Assembly (NCBI RefSeq): GCF_003054025.1
Contig: NZ_QBKG01000020.1
Coordinates: 1-35,856, forward strand
DNA from: Capnocytophaga leadbetteri
GTDB taxonomy: Bacteria; Bacteroidota; Bacteroidia; Flavobacteriales; Flavobacteriaceae
Length of the DNA stretch: 35,856 nt
Direction: 5' to 3'
Made by a program: the position numbers and the translations under genes. Below are positions 8,504 to 18,500 of this stretch, one piece after another. The number at the start of each line of letters is the position of its first letter. Position 1 is the stretch's first letter. The notes below the pieces were generated by a model, which did no database searches, was not told the origin of the DNA, and was given only the letters and a program-made list of their open reading frames with translations.

Positions 8504-9076
8504 ATGAAGAAAATAATTACATACAAATTAATGAAAAGTATTGTCATACCTTTGGGTATGGCAATGCTTTTTTCGTGTAGTAATGATATGAAAAATCTTC
8601 AGCAACTAAGCGTGCAGAAGAAATTCCCTCAAGGAGAAGCCTACGACTTTAAGTTGGTATATACCGACTCTTCTAAAGTAGTAGCTGTACTGACTAGCCC
8701 TCTGAACAAGGATTTTTCAAACCAACAAATGCCCTATTCTGAGTTTCCCGAAGGAGTTAAGGTAGAATTTTACGACCAAGCCCGCCATAAGAATACCGTG
8801 CAGGCAAAGTACGGCATCATCTACCCCAGTGCTGATATGGTAGAGCTGCGCGACAGCGTAGTGCTGACTACCTATGATGGCAAAAAACTCAATACAGCAC
8901 AACTGTTTTGGGACCAAAAAGAAGACTGGATTTTTACCGACAGAGAGTTCACCTTTACCGACACCAAAAAAGGTACTGTTACCAAAGGAATAGGAATGGA
9001 CTTCGACAAGAAATTTTCAACCGTAAAAGCCCATAAAACTACTGGTATTCTATCTATTGAAGACAAAGACGAATAA
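8504..9076 (+). CDS. lptC: LPS export protein LptC (lipoprotein form)
   Basis: Bridge component of lipopolysaccharide transport from the inner membrane LptBFG complex to periplasmic LptA. From the ATG at 8504 it is 190 aa: MKKIITYKLMKSIVIPLGMA then LFSC (Cys25), a probable lipobox, and an LptC beta-jellyroll with AYDFKLVYTDSSKVVAVLTS, FPEGVKVEFYD, KYGIIYPSADMVELRDSVVL and FWDQKEDWIFTDREF. A second ATG at 8531 would give a shorter, also acceptable signal. An in-frame extension upstream to 8420 exists but overlaps the TPR gene end and lacks a signal-like start, so I reject it. Bacteroidota LptC proteins are often lipoproteins in this operon position after coaX. The CorC-type hemolysin gene that frequently follows lptC in relatives is absent here. 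Confidence 0.82.
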   Translation: MKKIITYKLMKSIVIPLGMAMLFSCSNDMKNLQQLSVQKKFPQGEAYDFKLVYTDSSKVVAVLTSPLNKDFSNQQMPYSEFPEGVKVEFYDQARHKNTVQAKYGIIYPSADMVELRDSVVLTTYDGKKLNTAQLFWDQKEDWIFTDREFTFTDTKKGTVTKGIGMDFDKKFSTVKAHKTTGILSIEDKDE

Positions 9077-9079
9077 AAT

Positions 9080-9262
9080 ATGAATGCACGTATCTTTTTT
9101 GAATACGCCTATTTGGCAGTTGCCCTTTATTGCGCCTACGAGGCGTATCAGCTGTGGAATGCCGCACAAGGCAAACCTTATATGTATATCATCTTTGCCA
9201 TAGCCGCAGTAGCAATGTTCTGGCTAAGAAGACAAACCCGACTAAAACAGACAAGAAAATGA
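9080..9262 (+). CDS. Small membrane protein downstream of lptC
   Basis: 60 aa, ATG 3 nt after the lptC stop. It has two hydrophobic segments (FFEYAYLAVALYCAYEAYQL and YMYIIFAIAAVAMFWL) separated by NAAQGKPY and ends in a basic tail (RRQTRLKQTRK), suggesting a two-pass inner membrane protein with the tail in the cytoplasm. Its stop overlaps the next start (ATGA, 9259-9262), which supports translation. I do not recognise a named family; small proteins of this kind are often found after lptC in Flavobacteriia. Confidence 0.7.
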   Translation: MNARIFFEYAYLAVALYCAYEAYQLWNAAQGKPYMYIIFAIAAVAMFWLRRQTRLKQTRK

Positions 9263-9486
9263 TTGATTTTATAGGTTATGCTGCCTCCTTTTTTGTTGTT
9301 TTGAGCTTTATCATCAAAGACAACTTATTGTATATACGCCTTACCAACCTTGTGGGGTGTATTCTTTTCGTAATATATGGCTATTGCATAATGAGCATTC
9401 CGGTGATTCTGCCCAATGCTTTTTTAATAATAGTGCAAATAGTCTATATATGGAGGTCTACCCAAAAAGCTCATAAACAAACATAA
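9259..9486 (+). CDS. Small YgjV-like inner membrane protein
   Basis: 75 aa from the ATG at 9259, which overlaps the preceding stop by 4 nt. It reads MIDFIGYAASFFVVLSFIIK then RLTNLVGCILFVIYGYCI and ALPNAFLIIVQ-like NAFLIIVQIVYIW: three hydrophobic segments with the IGY...SF...R..N..G....YG......P....N pattern of the YgjV/inner membrane protein family. A longer frame open upstream to 9130 overlaps the 60-aa gene and has no membrane start, so the 9259 start is preferred. Function unknown. Confidence 0.72.
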   Translation: MIDFIGYAASFFVVLSFIIKDNLLYIRLTNLVGCILFVIYGYCIMSIPVILPNAFLIIVQIVYIWRSTQKAHKQT

Positions 9487-9543
9487 TTAGGTGCTGATAG
9501 TGAGAGTATTAAAAGTATATTTTTGAATTATCTATTAAAAAAA

Positions 9544-9574
9544 TTGTTTTTATTTTAAAAATACACTATCTTTG
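9544..9574 (+). promoter_or_regulatory. Promoter for the coiled-coil/zapA genes
   Basis: TTG (9544-9546), 20-nt spacer, TATCTTTG (9567-9574) followed by CGCC. The next ATG is at 9601, giving a leader of about 20 nt. One of the cleanest consensus promoters in the window. Confidence 0.75.
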
Positions 9575-9600
9575 CGCCAAATATTATAGTATCGCTACTG

Positions 9601-9891
9601 ATGAGTAATATAAGCCAATTAGTGGACTTAATTGAGGCTAAGACCGTATTGCTAAAGAAGAATATCGAGGCACTGAAAGAGGAAAATGAAAGCCTAAAGC
9701 AGTGTATAAACGGTCTCCTTGAAGAAAAAAAAGAGTGTGAACACAACCTCTCTGAACTGAAGAAGCAGAATGATGCCCTGAAAGTAGCGAACCGCATATT
9801 GGGCAGTAAAGAACATAAAACTGAAACAAAACAGAAAATAAATGCACTCATACGCGAAATCGATGCGTGCATAGCACAACTTTCTAAATAA
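9601..9891 (+). CDS. Short coiled-coil protein next to ZapA
   Basis: 96 aa, almost entirely helical with heptad-like leucines: LVDLIEAKTVLLKKNIEALK, ENESLKQCINGLLEEKKECE, LSELKKQNDALKVANRIL, then a short tail NALIREIDACIAQLSK. It looks like a ZapB-style or other division-associated coiled coil, but it shows no diagnostic motif. It starts right after a consensus promoter and ends 5 nt before the zapA ATG, so the two are cotranscribed. The same pairing with zapA is common in Bacteroidota, suggesting a division role (inference from context). Confidence 0.8.
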   Translation: MSNISQLVDLIEAKTVLLKKNIEALKEENESLKQCINGLLEEKKECEHNLSELKKQNDALKVANRILGSKEHKTETKQKINALIREIDACIAQLSK

Positions 9892-9896
9892 ATGCA

Positions 9897-10187
9897 ATGG
9901 ACAAGGATTTGCTGAATATCAAACTAATGGTAGCCGATAGGCTCTATCCTCTCTCCATTGACCCCTCAGAAGAGGAAAGTTTTAGATTGGCGGCTAAAAA
10001 GATAAATGAAATGATTCAAACCTTCGAGCGGCATTACGACCTGCGCGACAAGCAAGACGCTATAGCTATGTGTACAATAGTGCTGGCGCGACAAGCCTCG
10101 CAAGAAAAGCTGAACGAAGACGACAAACAAGAGCAAATAACTAAAAAGCTACAGGATATTTATGCTGTGCTTAATAGTCTTGCTTAA
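9897..10187 (+). CDS. zapA: Cell division protein ZapA
   Basis: 96-aa ZapA-family protein that binds and bundles FtsZ at the division site. The globular head reads LNIKLMVADRLYPLSIDPSE, EESFRLAAKKINEMIQTFE, then the long C-terminal helix RDKQDAIAMCTIVLARQASQ continuing to KLQDIYAVLNSLA. This matches the family's size and layout (beta-hairpin head, dimerising coiled coil). It is 5 nt downstream of the coiled-coil gene and directly upstream of the 6S RNA and rny, an arrangement shared with other Bacteroidota. Confidence 0.9.
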   Translation: MDKDLLNIKLMVADRLYPLSIDPSEEESFRLAAKKINEMIQTFERHYDLRDKQDAIAMCTIVLARQASQEKLNEDDKQEQITKKLQDIYAVLNSLA

Positions 10188-10220
10188 AATAAAAGTTCTT
10201 TTACATAAGAAAAACTTACT

Positions 10221-10393
10221 GCCTATATTGATTAACCTTTCGGTAAACTCAACATTAACATTAAAAAAAAGGGTGAGTTGGAGTGGCTAAAGCGTGCCGC
10301 CATTGCGTTGCGGATACTTGCCCCACCCAGTATCCCTAAACCTGTTTCTCAGAGTTTTACGTGAAACAATCTAATCAATATAGGCTTTTTTTA
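10221..10393 (+). ncRNA. ssrS: 6S RNA (6S-Flavo type)
   Basis: A 14-bp perfect terminal helix is formed by GCCTATATTGATTA (10221-10234) and TAATCAATATAGGC (10372-10385), followed at once by a T-run (10386-10392), a terminator geometry. Inside, GGTAAACTC (10242-10250) pairs imperfectly with GAGTTTTAC (10352-10360), leaving a large open region as in 6S RNAs, and GGGTG/CCACCC arms close a central hairpin (about 10271-10327). 6S RNA mimics an open promoter and sequesters sigma-A RNA polymerase. Position between zapA and rny is where Bacteroidota 6S RNAs lie. Exact 5' end is uncertain by a few bases; no clear promoter box was found just upstream, so it may be processed from the zapA transcript. 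Confidence 0.85.
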
Positions 10394-10423
10394 TATAATC
10401 AATTTTATATCACACACTAAAAG

Positions 10424-11995
10424 ATGGACAGTACAAGTATTATAGTAATCATTGCCGTTTTTATCATTGCGCTATTCGTAGGATTTAGCATAGCAAAAGT
10501 TCTTGAGAAGAAGAACGCTTCAAAAATTATTCTCAATGCACAAAGCGAAGCCGATATTCTACTCAAAAATGCTAAAAACGAGGCAGAAAACATCAAAAAA
10601 GAAAAAATCTATCAAGCCAAAGAGAAATTCTTAGAACTTAAGTCAGAACACGAAAAAACTATCGCTGCTAAAGACAAGAAAATGGCAGAGGCAGAGAAGC
10701 GTATTCGCGATAAGGAATCGCAAGTATCTAACGAGTTAGCCCAAAACAAACGTTTAAAAGACGAACTAGAAACCAAAACACAAGAGGCTGAACACCGCCT
10801 GCAAACACTCGACAAAAAGCAGGAGGAAATAGACCGCCTACACAAAAGCCAAGTGCTACAGTTAGAGGTCATTTCAGGACTTTCTGCTGAAGAGGCCAAA
10901 AAGCAATTAACCGACTCACTGCGCAGCGAAGCTCAAGCCGATGCAATGGCTTATATACAAAACACTATTGAAGAAGCAAAACTCACTGCACACCAAGAGG
11001 CGCGCAAAATTATCATCAATACTATACAACGTATCGGTACTGAAGAGGCGGTAGACAACTGTGTATCGGTATTTAACCTCGAGTCTGATGAAGTAAAAGG
11101 CCGTATCATTGGGCGCGAAGGGCGCAACATACGTGCCCTCGAAGCCGCTACTGGGGTAGAGATAATAGTAGACGACACCCCTGAAGCAATTATCCTCTCT
11201 TGTTTTGACTCAGTACGCCGCGAGATAGCACGTCTTTCGCTACACAAACTCGTTACCGATGGCCGTATACACCCTGCTCGTATAGAAGAGGTAGTTGAAA
11301 AAACTACTAAACAGATAGAAGAAGAAATTGTTGAAATAGGAAAACGCACTGTGATAGACCTCGGTATACACGGATTACACCCTGAATTAGTGAAGTGTGT
11401 AGGGCGTATGAAATACCGTTCTTCATACGGACAAAACTTATTACAACACTCTCGCGAAGTAGCTAAACTATGCGGGGTAATGGCTGCAGAATTAGGTCTA
11501 AACCCTAAACTTGCCAAACGCGCTGGACTATTACACGACATAGGGAAAGTACCACAAGTAGAAAGTGAAACCCCTCACGCACTACTTGGTATGGAATGGG
11601 CTGAGAAATATGGCGAAAAACCAGAAGTATGCAACGCCATAGGGGCACACCACGACGAGATAGAAATGACCTCTCTGCTCTCGCCTATCGTACAAGTATG
11701 CGATGCTATTAGTGGAGCACGTCCAGGAGCGCGCCGCCAAGTGCTTGACTCATATATACAACGCTTAAAAGACCTCGAAGACGCAGCCTTCACCTTCCAA
11801 GGTGTGAAGAAAGCCTATGCTATACAAGCTGGTAGAGAGTTACGCGTAATAGTAGAAAGCGAAAAAGTAACTGACGATAAAGCAGCAGAACTATCATTCA
11901 ATCTATCGCAAAAGATACAAACTGATATGACCTACCCAGGACAGGTGAAAGTAACCGTTATCCGCGAAACAAGGGCAGTAAATATCGCCAAGTAA
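10424..11995 (+). CDS. rny: Ribonuclease Y
   Basis: Membrane-anchored endoribonuclease that starts mRNA decay. 523 aa, full length: N-terminal membrane segment ([19 protein letters not shown], about 5-23), a long charged coiled coil (30-200), a KH domain with [19 protein letters not shown] (about 226-244), and an HD domain with the metal-binding His-Asp pair in [10 protein letters not shown] (H371, D372) plus [10 protein letters not shown]-terminal domain contains [20 protein letters not shown]. The ATG at 10424 follows the 6S terminator by about 30 nt; no consensus promoter was seen in this gap, so some read-through from zapA/6S is possible. Followed 10 nt later by an mscS-type gene. Confidence 0.96.
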   Translation: MDSTSIIVIIAVFIIALFVGFSIAKVLEKKNASKIILNAQSEADILLKNAKNEAENIKKEKIYQAKEKFLELKSEHEKTIAAKDKKMAEAEKRIRDKESQVSNELAQNKRLKDELETKTQEAEHRLQTLDKKQEEIDRLHKSQVLQLEVISGLSAEEAKKQLTDSLRSEAQADAMAYIQNTIEEAKLTAHQEARKIIINTIQRIGTEEAVDNCVSVFNLESDEVKGRIIGREGRNIRALEAATGVEIIVDDTPEAIILSCFDSVRREIARLSLHKLVTDGRIHPARIEEVVEKTTKQIEEEIVEIGKRTVIDLGIHGLHPELVKCVGRMKYRSSYGQNLLQHSREVAKLCGVMAAELGLNPKLAKRAGLLHDIGKVPQVESETPHALLGMEWAEKYGEKPEVCNAIGAHHDEIEMTSLLSPIVQVCDAISGARPGARRQVLDSYIQRLKDLEDAAFTFQGVKKAYAIQAGRELRVIVESEKVTDDKAAELSFNLSQKIQTDMTYPGQVKVTVIRETRAVNIAK

Positions 11996-12005
11996 TACCC
12001 CTTTT

Positions 12006-12512
12006 ATGATACTACAACAATATCTATATCAGATTATTGCTACGGTAATAGCTATCGTAGTATTTGTAGTATTGCGTTATTTGGTAAATTCTATTATTGG
12101 AAAATTCGGAAGAAAAGCAGACTTTGGTGAGAGCCGTACTCAATTGGTAAAGAAGTACATCGACTATTTTATCTATGCGTTGGCGGTGCTTACCTTAGTC
12201 TCTATATGGGGTATTAAACCAGAGCAAATATTCCTTTTCGTATCGTCTGTACTTACGGTGATAGGTGTGGCATTTTTTGCTCAATGGTCTATATTGAGCA
12301 ATATCACTGCAGGAATTATAATATTTTTTTCTTCCCCTTTCAGAATAGGTAACACTATTAGATTCGTAGATAAAGAATTCCCTATAGAAGCTAAAATTAT
12401 AGATATCAGATCTTTCTATACCCTACTAAAAACAGCTAAAGGCGAAGAGATAACCCTACCCAACAATCTCTTGCTGCAAAAAGGAATTATCATCATAACA
12501 CAACAATCGTAA
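12006..12512 (+). CDS. Short MscS-family mechanosensitive channel protein
   Basis: 168 aa. Two N-terminal membrane helices (LYQIIATVIAIVVFVVLRYL and YFIYALAVLTLVSIWG), then the MscS pore-lining helix and beta domain start: VIGVAFFAQWSILSNITAGI and FFSSPFRIGNTIRFVD, ending with EITLPNNLLLQKGIII. The typical C-terminal alpha-beta vestibule of MscS is missing, so this is a minimal form (E. coli MscS is 286 aa). No frameshift is evident and the stop is followed by ordinary intergenic sequence, so it looks like a genuine short family member and not a truncation. Lies 10 nt after rny in the same direction. Confidence 0.82.
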   Translation: MILQQYLYQIIATVIAIVVFVVLRYLVNSIIGKFGRKADFGESRTQLVKKYIDYFIYALAVLTLVSIWGIKPEQIFLFVSSVLTVIGVAFFAQWSILSNITAGIIIFFSSPFRIGNTIRFVDKEFPIEAKIIDIRSFYTLLKTAKGEEITLPNNLLLQKGIIIITQQS

Positions 12513-12559
12513 CTACTCTCCTACCTACCTTTTTAAACAAAACTCTAAAACTATTTGAT

Positions 12560-13939
12560 ATGTCCTTAACCAAAATGATTAGAAAACTGACCCTTATAGT
12601 AATAGCTATACTGATAGCCTCTTTACTATACGCTTTCTTACCTTATCCATCAGAAACTAACAAAGGCCTAGCTCTTTTAGCTTTCGTAGCTATCTTGTGG
12701 CTTACTGAAGCTATACACATCACTATTACGGCGCTTTCAATACCCGTAATAGCGATACTATTAGGCTTAGAAACTACTAAATCTGCCCTGCAAGCCTTTG
12801 CTAACCCTACTATCTTCTTGTTTTTTGGAGGCTTTGCCATCGCTACAGCACTAAGTGTGCAACAACTCGATAAATACATCGCTTATAAGGTGATAGCCTT
12901 AGCTCGAGGCAACTTTATGGTAGCAGTCTTCTTGCTTTTACTAGTTACCGCACTTCTATCAATGGGTATTAGCAATACTGCTACTGCCGCTATGATTATC
13001 CCTTTGGCTATCGGGATGCTCAAAAATATAGACTACAAAACTAATAAAGGTACTTATGCCTTTGTAATATTAGGTATAGCCTATAGTGCAAGTATAGGTG
13101 GTATGGGCACCTTGGTGGGTAGTCCACCGAATGCTATTGTAGCCTCACAACTTAAAATCAGTTTTTCTGAATGGTTGCAATATGGTATGCCTACTGTATT
13201 AGGGTTAATGCCCTTAATGTTGGGTACTATGTACCTCATATTCCGCCCTAAACTAAATATTAAAATAACACCAGAGATAACAACTGAAAAGCTTAATAGC
13301 AAGCAGTATATCACTATTCTTATTTTTGCTATCACAGCATTATGCTGGATATTTGGTGACACCCTAAATGTAGAACTGTCTTCTTTATTAGGTATTAGCA
13401 AGATAGGTGATTTTGACGCTGTAATAGCTATGATAGCCGCTATAGCTGTATGTATAACCGGAGTGGCTGAATGGAAGCAAATACAAGAAAACACCGATTG
13501 GGGAGTACTAATGCTCTTTGGTGGTGGACTCTCTTTAAGCCTTATCCTAACCCAATCAGGGGCAAGTAAGGCATTAGTAGACTCTATTCAGTTTCTGATA
13601 GCTGGACAAAGTCATTTTGTGATTGGGCTTTTAGTGGCTACTTTTATTATCTTCCTTACAGAATTTACATCGAATACTGCTAGCGCGGCTCTGTTAGTGC
13701 CTATATTTATATCGGTAGCTGAAAGTTTAGGAGTCAATCCTTTAGGGCTTTCGCTCATTATAGGACTGGGTGCCTCTTGCGCCTTTATGCTGCCTGTGGC
13801 TACCCCTCCTAATGCTATCGCTTTTGGTACGGGAATGGTAAGCCAACGCGATATGATAAAAGCAGGATTTGTACTCAATATTCTTTCTATTCTCTTTATC
13901 TCGATAATAGCTTATTTCTTCTGGGGAGGAATTAATTAA
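12560..13939 (+). CDS. SLC13/DASS-family sodium:anion symporter
   Basis: Inner-membrane, probably Na+-coupled transporter for dicarboxylates or sulfate-like anions; 459 aa with about 11 hydrophobic segments. Two SNT motifs characteristic of DASS carriers are seen: GISNTATAAMIIPLA (near 136) and EFTSNTASAALLVPI (near 367), each in a helical hairpin of the inverted repeat; also LFFGGFAIATAL, GSPPNAIVASQL and PVATPPNAIAFGTG. The substrate cannot be told from sequence alone. Transcribed alone or from the rny operon (48-nt gap); ends at the bidirectional terminator shared with susD. Confidence 0.88.
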   Translation: MSLTKMIRKLTLIVIAILIASLLYAFLPYPSETNKGLALLAFVAILWLTEAIHITITALSIPVIAILLGLETTKSALQAFANPTIFLFFGGFAIATALSVQQLDKYIAYKVIALARGNFMVAVFLLLLVTALLSMGISNTATAAMIIPLAIGMLKNIDYKTNKGTYAFVILGIAYSASIGGMGTLVGSPPNAIVASQLKISFSEWLQYGMPTVLGLMPLMLGTMYLIFRPKLNIKITPEITTEKLNSKQYITILIFAITALCWIFGDTLNVELSSLLGISKIGDFDAVIAMIAAIAVCITGVAEWKQIQENTDWGVLMLFGGGLSLSLILTQSGASKALVDSIQFLIAGQSHFVIGLLVATFIIFLTEFTSNTASAALLVPIFISVAESLGVNPLGLSLIIGLGASCAFMLPVATPPNAIAFGTGMVSQRDMIKAGFVLNILSILFISIIAYFFWGGIN

Positions 13940-13960
13940 CAAAAATACTAATATAAAAAT

Positions 13961-14000
13961 AAAACGGCTGTACTCTATGGAGTACAGCCGTTTTGTTTTT
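13961..14000. terminator. Bidirectional rho-independent terminator
   Basis: Perfect 15-bp stem AAAACGGCTGTACTC (13961-13975), loop TATG, GAGTACAGCCGTTTT (13980-13994), with T-rich sequence after it on the plus strand and A-rich sequence before it, so it works both ways. It separates the convergent DASS and susD genes. Confidence 0.92.
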
Positions 14001-14014
14001 ATATTTATTTTATA

Positions 14015-15550
14015 CTACCAGCCTGGGTTTTGTTGCCAGTTGGCTCTGCCTTTCTCGTAAAGGATATCACTTGGAGGAAGCGGCCAAACCATCTTATAAT
14101 TGGCTGCTGGAATATTCAGTTGATGATATTGGTCAGCGGGATCTGATACTATGGCATTGAGATTCTGAGGAGTACCACGTACTACCCCTAAATTCCAACG
14201 TTTGATGTCTGCCATACGGAAGCCCTCGAAAGCAAGCTCGCGGTTGCGCTCATTTTGTATCTCTGCCCAAAGGTCGGTATAGGTGACACTGCCAATGCCA
14301 CGCGCTGCACGCAACCTATCCAAATAGATTTTAGCATTGGTTTGATCATTGTTTTTATAAGCGGCTTCGGCTGCTATTAAGTATATCTCGGCAATACGAA
14401 ATACCTTAGGACGGTGCATATAAGTAGACGAAGTGCCCGATGTTTGTTTTAGAAGAGGATTGTCAGGGTATTTATTTACCAAATACAAATCGGTGAAAGT
14501 AACACTACCATAATTAGCAAAAAGCTTTTTGATGTAAATAGACTTACGATAATCACTATTATTATACAAATCTACGAAATCTTGGGTAGGTACCGCTCTT
14601 GGCAAATACCTTATTTCAAACCTGCGCAATCTATAGTTCCACTCTCTTTGGTAGCCTAAATAAATATCATTAGCCGATGGTAACTCTGCTGTATTACCTA
14701 CATCGTATTTAGCATAAAGCTGTACAATACTCTCTGCAGTATCATCATCTTTCCATACTTTTTCTAAATCACTACTGCTGGTTACTAAGCTATAACGACT
14801 GCCAATAATAGAAGTAGCTGCCGCATAAGCCTCTGCCCATTTGCCCCTATAAAGCAATACTCGCGCTTTGAGTGCTGCCACTGCATCTTTAGTAAACTTC
14901 TCTGCCCCTAATGAGCCTGTTACATCGCTAAGACGAGTTTCTGCTTGCGCTATATCAGCTAAAATAAAATCATACGTCTGACCTACTGTACTTCTATTAG
15001 GGAAGTTGTTGATAGTAGGGCCGCTTAACAAAGGTAGTCCGTATGCTGAAGCCTCATCAGTAGGGCAATAATGGGTAAGTAGATAAGTGTAATAATAAGC
15101 ACGTGCTAAATACAATTCGCCTAAATTGTGCTTTATTTGTGCCGAATCGGTGCGGTAATTCTCTTGTGGAATAGCAATGGTAGGAATACCCTCTAAACCT
15201 ATATTGATGTCTTGTACCGCCTTCCAATAACGCTGCCAAATAGCTGCTGTAGCACCATTATTGACTGTGAATAATGACCAGTTTTGGAAATTGGTAATCG
15301 TTTCGTTAGTACCATCTCTTTTGGTCATATTCAAGAAATCAGCTTGCAAATCGGTAGCATACATCGCACTTCCGTATACGTTTGTACGCAAGGTATTATA
15401 CATACCATTCACCCAAAACTGAGCATCTTGTACCGTTTTGAACGAGTTAGGTTGGCTCAAATCTTCATAAGGCTGTTGATCTAGGCTAAAGCAGCCTGCG
15501 AAAAACAAAGGAGCCACTACTAAAGTTACTATTTTATAAATCTTTTTCAT
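14015..15550 (-). CDS. SusD/RagB-family nutrient-binding lipoprotein
   Basis: Cell-surface glycan- or nutrient-binding partner of the adjacent SusC barrel. 511 aa; lipobox FFAGC puts the lipidated Cys at 20. The SusD helical TPR fold is visible in QDAQFWVNGMYNTLRTNVYG, AQIKHNLGELYLARAYYYTY and AEIYLIAAEAAYKNND, and the family C-terminal signature in IQNERNRELAFEGFRMADIK and VWPLPPSDILYEKGRANWQQ, NPGW. Its start is 12 nt after the susC stop, so the pair is one operon (susC first). No glycosidase, sigma/anti-sigma pair or sensor adjoins it, so the substrate is unknown. Confidence 0.94.
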   Translation of the reverse strand: MKKIYKIVTLVVAPLFFAGCFSLDQQPYEDLSQPNSFKTVQDAQFWVNGMYNTLRTNVYGSAMYATDLQADFLNMTKRDGTNETITNFQNWSLFTVNNGATAAIWQRYWKAVQDINIGLEGIPTIAIPQENYRTDSAQIKHNLGELYLARAYYYTYLLTHYCPTDEASAYGLPLLSGPTINNFPNRSTVGQTYDFILADIAQAETRLSDVTGSLGAEKFTKDAVAALKARVLLYRGKWAEAYAAATSIIGSRYSLVTSSSDLEKVWKDDDTAESIVQLYAKYDVGNTAELPSANDIYLGYQREWNYRLRRFEIRYLPRAVPTQDFVDLYNNSDYRKSIYIKKLFANYGSVTFTDLYLVNKYPDNPLLKQTSGTSSTYMHRPKVFRIAEIYLIAAEAAYKNNDQTNAKIYLDRLRAARGIGSVTYTDLWAEIQNERNRELAFEGFRMADIKRWNLGVVRGTPQNLNAIVSDPADQYHQLNIPAANYKMVWPLPPSDILYEKGRANWQQNPGW

Positions 15551-15562
15551 TGTTTTGCATTT

Positions 15563-18500
15563 TTAAAAATTAACATCAACCCCTAAAGTAAACTGACGTG
15601 AAGGAGGATAGCCCCCTGATGATATTGGATTAGTGTATTCAGGGTCTGCCCCCTCATATTTGGTAAGCGTAAAGATATTGCGAGCTGTAGCATATAAGCG
15701 TACCCCTTCAAAGAATTTTATCTGCTTGATAACCTCTTTAGGGAGGCTGTAGCTAAGGGTAATATTCTTTAGACGCATAAACGATGCATCTTGTATCATA
15801 CGCGCATCAGATGGATTTACAAATGTTGTAGTGTTTATCTTAGGGTGACGAGTATTATCACCTGGGTTTTTCCAATAATCCAAAATCTTTCTGCTTAGGT
15901 TGTGATCGCCAAACTGGTCAGGATTTTCGGTATACTTCATATCGTAATTCCATTTGTATCTTTCTAACGAAAAAGAGAATGCCATATCGAGCGAGAATGT
16001 TTTATAGCTTACATTCCAACCAAAACCACCATTGATAGGCGCTTGCATTTTCTTGCCTGTAGTCTGTCCTAATTTACTAGAATCATAACTATTTGACACC
16101 CTATTATCATCGGTTACTTGCTCCATACGATCGTCACCTGGTATATAGTACTCCATTTGTCCGGTATCAGGATTTACCCCTTTAGGGATAACCGCAGCCC
16201 ACTCGAGCGCACGCCCTAACTTATAGCCTATTTCAGAAGAAGGAATCACATTAGAGGTCTTGTTACCAAAAAGGGCGGTTACTTCTTGTTTGTTATAGTT
16301 TACGTTGAAGTAAGGACGCACTGTTAGGTCTTGATTTTTACTTCTGTAAACTACTGACGAGAAAGTAAAGTCGACACCACGATTGCGCATTCCCCCTGCA
16401 TTGTCATAGAATTGAACTTGCCCAGTGGTACTATTGAGGTCGCGGCTAGAAATCATATCATAGGTTTCGCGGTCGTAGTACTCGATGTTGAAAGAAGTAC
16501 CTCTATCTATCACCAAGTTTAGCCCTACAGTAGTTTTGCGTTGTTCTTCCCAACGCAAGTCAGGATTCCCTAATTTACCTACGGTATAAGCTGTTTTGCT
16601 TTGGTAGAAATTGTCAGGCTTTACAGTGGTGATGTGGTTATAGCCCCCTAAAGCGTTTCCTGAAAGCCCTGTACTGAAGCGCAAATTAAGGTCTGAAAGC
16701 CATTTCACCTCTTTTAAGAAGTTCTCTTGTTTTAGCTTCCACATCGCACCTATCGCCCAGAAATTACCATAATGATTGTTCTTACCAAAGGCTGATGAAC
16801 CATCGCGGCGCATTGATAAATCTACAAAATAACGGGTATTGTAAGAGTACTCTAACCTTCCGAAGTAAGAGTTGAAAGTACTTACTGACTTTTGGTCTTC
16901 TATTCTTTTATTTTTACTACCGTGACGGAGCATTGTAAGTCCTTCAGCAGGCTGACCATAAGTAACCACATCTAATTGTTTGGAGCTGTTTTCGACAGAC
17001 TCTTGCCCCAATAACACATTGAAACTGTGTTTTTTAGCTTCACCTAACAAAAAGCGGTACTCTAATGTATTAGTAAGCGTTTTGCGAAGTGTGCGGTTGT
17101 TAGACACAAAAGTATAAGGGTTGGGATCGTCGTAGAACTTATAGTCTATAAACGATGGCAATTCTCTTTGTTCTGATTCGCCATAGCCGTATTGTACCCC
17201 TCCTTGTGTTTTGAATATGAGGTTTTTAATAGGCTCTATGGTAACGAACCCTGATGGCAAGAAGTCATCGTTGAAGGACTCGGTAGGGTGTGTTTCGGCA
17301 TAGTAGTCGGGGTGATAGAAACCAGCTGAACGGCTGGTGATACCAGGGATATAGTTCTTGCGTCTGCCATCTTCGTAAGTAGGACTGTAAAGCGGCAAAG
17401 CTATCACCTTAGGCATATTGAGAGAAGAGCCGCCTTCGCGCTCAGTATGTCCGGCAGCGAATGAGAAACCTACTTTTAACCAATTTGTGATTTGGGTATT
17501 GATACTACCATTGACGGTATAACGGCGGTAATCGCTGCGAGGTGAAGTTGAACCCTCTTGGCTGAAGTGCCCAAATGATAGGTAATAAGAGCTATTATTA
17601 GTACCTCCAGAGATAGAGACATCGGTACGAATCAACGGCACGAAATCTCTGAAGAAAACCTTATCCCAACGGGTATTGTAAGGGTTCTCGGCTAAGATTT
17701 TATCTGCTGACTGTCTGGCAACATCCTTGCTTGAGCTGAACTTTCCGGCAGCCAAGTTTACCGCTTCGGGATTTTTTTCTATCCAGAAGTCCATATACTC
17801 GCGAGGGGTCATCATATCATCGAAGAACTTACGGCTAGCGTTAGTAAGTGCTGTGAAACCGAGTTGGTGACTGATAGTAACATTAGTACGCTCGTTATTA
17901 CGACCTTTTTTGGTGGTGATGAGTATGACCCCATTGGCAGCACGTGCCCCATAGATAGAGGTTGAAGCAGCGTCTTTGAGCACCGTAATACTCTCGATGT
18001 CATTAGGGTTGAACCTGCTCATTACATTAGAGCCAACCGCTATTCCGTCCATTATATAAAGGGGTTCTTGGGTTCTTTCGCCACGTAGCGCCCCTTGGAA
18101 GTTGTTATAACCGTGGATAAGGATATCGCTATTGCTACCAGGGCGACCCGAATCGCTGGTAACGACTACCCCTGCTAAGCGGCCTTGTAGTGCATCGGAT
18201 ACGCTGGCTACAGGAGCAGCACTTACGTCCTTGCCCTGCACTTGCGCTACTTGCGCTACCGTACGGCTGGCGAGCTTAGGAGCCCCATAGCCTGTAACTA
18301 CCATTTCTTCGAGCTCTTGTACGTCGTCTTTCATCACTACATCGAGCTTTTTGGTATTTGCCGTTACTTTCTTCTGTACGGTTTTCATTCCGAGAAACGT
18401 AAAGTCGAGCACATCGCCTACGTTGGCATTGAGGGTGTACTTACCGTCGGTGTCGGTAGTGGCTCCTCGCTGAGTGCCTTTAATCATAATAAACACACCT

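Noticed and set aside
10612-11793. Ser/Cys-rich minus-strand frames opposite rny
   Set aside because: They are antisense shadows of a strongly conserved gene and have no domain or signal of their own.
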